From positions 5,921,501 to 5,985,500 of the forward strand of contig NZ_AP019400.1 in assembly GCF_004295585.1 (NCBI RefSeq): 64,000 nucleotides of DNA. Direction: 5' to 3'. The translations under genes and the position numbers were made by a program. The stretch's first letter is position 1; each line of letters starts with the position of its first letter. Below are positions 63,142 through 64,000 of this stretch, one piece after another. The DNA comes from Cohnella abietis (GTDB lineage Bacteria; Bacillota; Bacilli; Paenibacillales; Paenibacillaceae). The notes under the pieces were generated by a model. That model saw only the letters and a list, made by a program, of their open reading frames with translations. It was not told the origin of the DNA and did no database searches.

Positions 63142-64000
63142 TTGATCTCTAACAGTATTCGCAATAAAATGATGGTTTTCTTAATCGCAGCTACCTTAAT
63201 TCCCATTCTTGCTTCAATCGTCATCACTTATAGCTTAACGACGAATAAAGTGACTAAAAACACCCTAAAAAGCAACGCAGATTTACTGTTTCAAGGGAAG
63301 ACTAACCTGCTTAACTATATGAATTCGGCGCATCAGGCAACTTTTATTTTCTATAATGACAACAAGCTGTTTACGATCTTAAACGATGGGATCGAAGGCT
63401 ATCAGGACGATCAGGAAATATACCGCGGCATGTCCTTATTAAGCTATTCAGCTAAAGATTTCGAGCAAGCGCATTTGTATATTCACAAGAGTGATATCCA
63501 TTATTTAATCGTAAGTGATCGCTCGAAGAGAAGCTTTACGGGAAACAACGAGAAGTATATTCCGCGTGACCTTTTTCAAGGCCGATCCTATATCGAGCCT
63601 CCCCATCCACCGGGCAAATTTGGCATTCCCAGTATGCCAATATCTAACACGGATGAAGTCATTACACTGCATAGCTCGTTATATTACTTAACCGCGAAGA
63701 AAGAGCTCGGAACGCTATCCATCGATATTCGTATGGACAGTATTCGCACTATTAGCGAGCAGCTCTATTCGGCAACGAAAGAAGAGTTTTACATTATTGA
63801 TGAGAATCGACGTGTGATCTATAGCTCCGATCAGCAGGCCAGTAGTCAATCCTTGGACAATCTATGGGTCGATCAAGTCATGACCGCTGACGCACCCAAA
63901 GGTAACTTCGAGCTTCGTCAGGACGGCTTCTCCGGCGAAATTATTTACGACAAAATGGTAACGCCTTTCTTAAATTGGACTCTAGTGAAACGGATTCCTG
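63142..64000 (+). CDS. Sensor histidine kinase, N-terminal part
   Basis: The frame is open from TTG 63142 to the right edge, 286 codons so far. GAGGTGG lies six bases before the TTG. The product begins with a short polar stretch and a membrane segment (MMVFLIAATLIPILASIVIT), then an extracellular region (LLFQGKTNLLNYMNSAHQAT, later LGTLSIDIRMDSI and FYIIDENRRVIYSSDQQASS). This is the Cache-type sensor layout of YesM-like kinases. The catalytic half would be beyond the window. It is divergent from the third importer and probably controls it. Confidence 0.75.
   Translation, partial: MISNSIRNKMMVFLIAATLIPILASIVITYSLTTNKVTKNTLKSNADLLFQGKTNLLNYMNSAHQATFIFYNDNKLFTILNDGIEGYQDDQEIYRGMSLLSYSAKDFEQAHLYIHKSDIHYLIVSDRSKRSFTGNNEKYIPRDLFQGRSYIEPPHPPGKFGIPSMPISNTDEVITLHSSLYYLTAKKELGTLSIDIRMDSIRTISEQLYSATKEEFYIIDENRRVIYSSDQQASSQSLDNLWVDQVMTADAPKGNFELRQDGFSGEIIYDKMVTPFLNWTLVKRIP

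Overview
The window looks like a chromosomal segment of an endospore-forming, Gram-positive Paenibacillaceae-type bacterium (Paenibacillus, Cohnella or a close relative). The signs are strong GGAGG ribosome binding sites, lipobox sugar-binding proteins beside CUT1 permeases with no ATPase gene, YesM/YesN-type two-component pairs, S-layer-homology (SLH) proteins, PdaB-type deacetylases and CgeB-like proteins. This is inferred from gene content; there is no rRNA or other marker gene. I saw no rRNA, tRNA, CRISPR array, prophage or intact insertion sequence.

Layout. 0-2.7 kb: the end of an ABC-2 permease, a Gfo/Idh/MocA oxidoreductase and a small orphan gene. 2.8-17.4 kb (minus strand): a nine-gene sugar-use locus with sensor kinase, response regulator, two solute-binding proteins, two permeases, a parallel beta-helix protein, an alpha/beta hydrolase and a large secreted glycosidase. 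17.7-27.9 kb: an accessory stretch with type 2 argC, a TetR/SDR divergent pair, small DUF2185, DUF2750 and DUF4238 genes separated by a recurring short motif, a histidine phosphatase, an alpha/beta hydrolase, two unknown genes and a VOC-protein remnant. 28-33.4 kb: an NlpC/P60-metalloprotease fusion followed by alternating polysaccharide deacetylases and CgeB-like proteins, probably for spore-surface glycan. 33.5-38 kb: a giant SLH protein with GLUG and six cadherin-like repeats.

38.1-64 kb: a second, larger glycan locus. A response regulator/sensor kinase pair precedes an LplB/YtcP-type importer. An SLH-anchored DUF4838 protein, a 651-residue glycosidase-like protein and an AraC regulator follow, then a four-gene operon (glycosidase, ASRT domain, deacetylase, M24-fold protein). 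A sugar-phosphate isomerase, a second Gfo/Idh/MocA protein and a third importer complete it, and a sensor kinase runs off the right edge.

The main new observation is a 64-nt promoter-proximal element found upstream of three separate transcription units in this second locus (glycosidase operon, Gfo/Idh/MocA gene, isomerase gene). All blocks keep identical spacing and the element ends in ACTATAGT. It ties these genes into one probable activator-controlled regulon. Other points of interest are the motif-separated gene row at 21.3-24.1 kb, two probable CTG start codons, a three-copy 20-bp tandem repeat, the NlpC/P60-metzincin fusion and an M24-fold protein that has lost most metal ligands.
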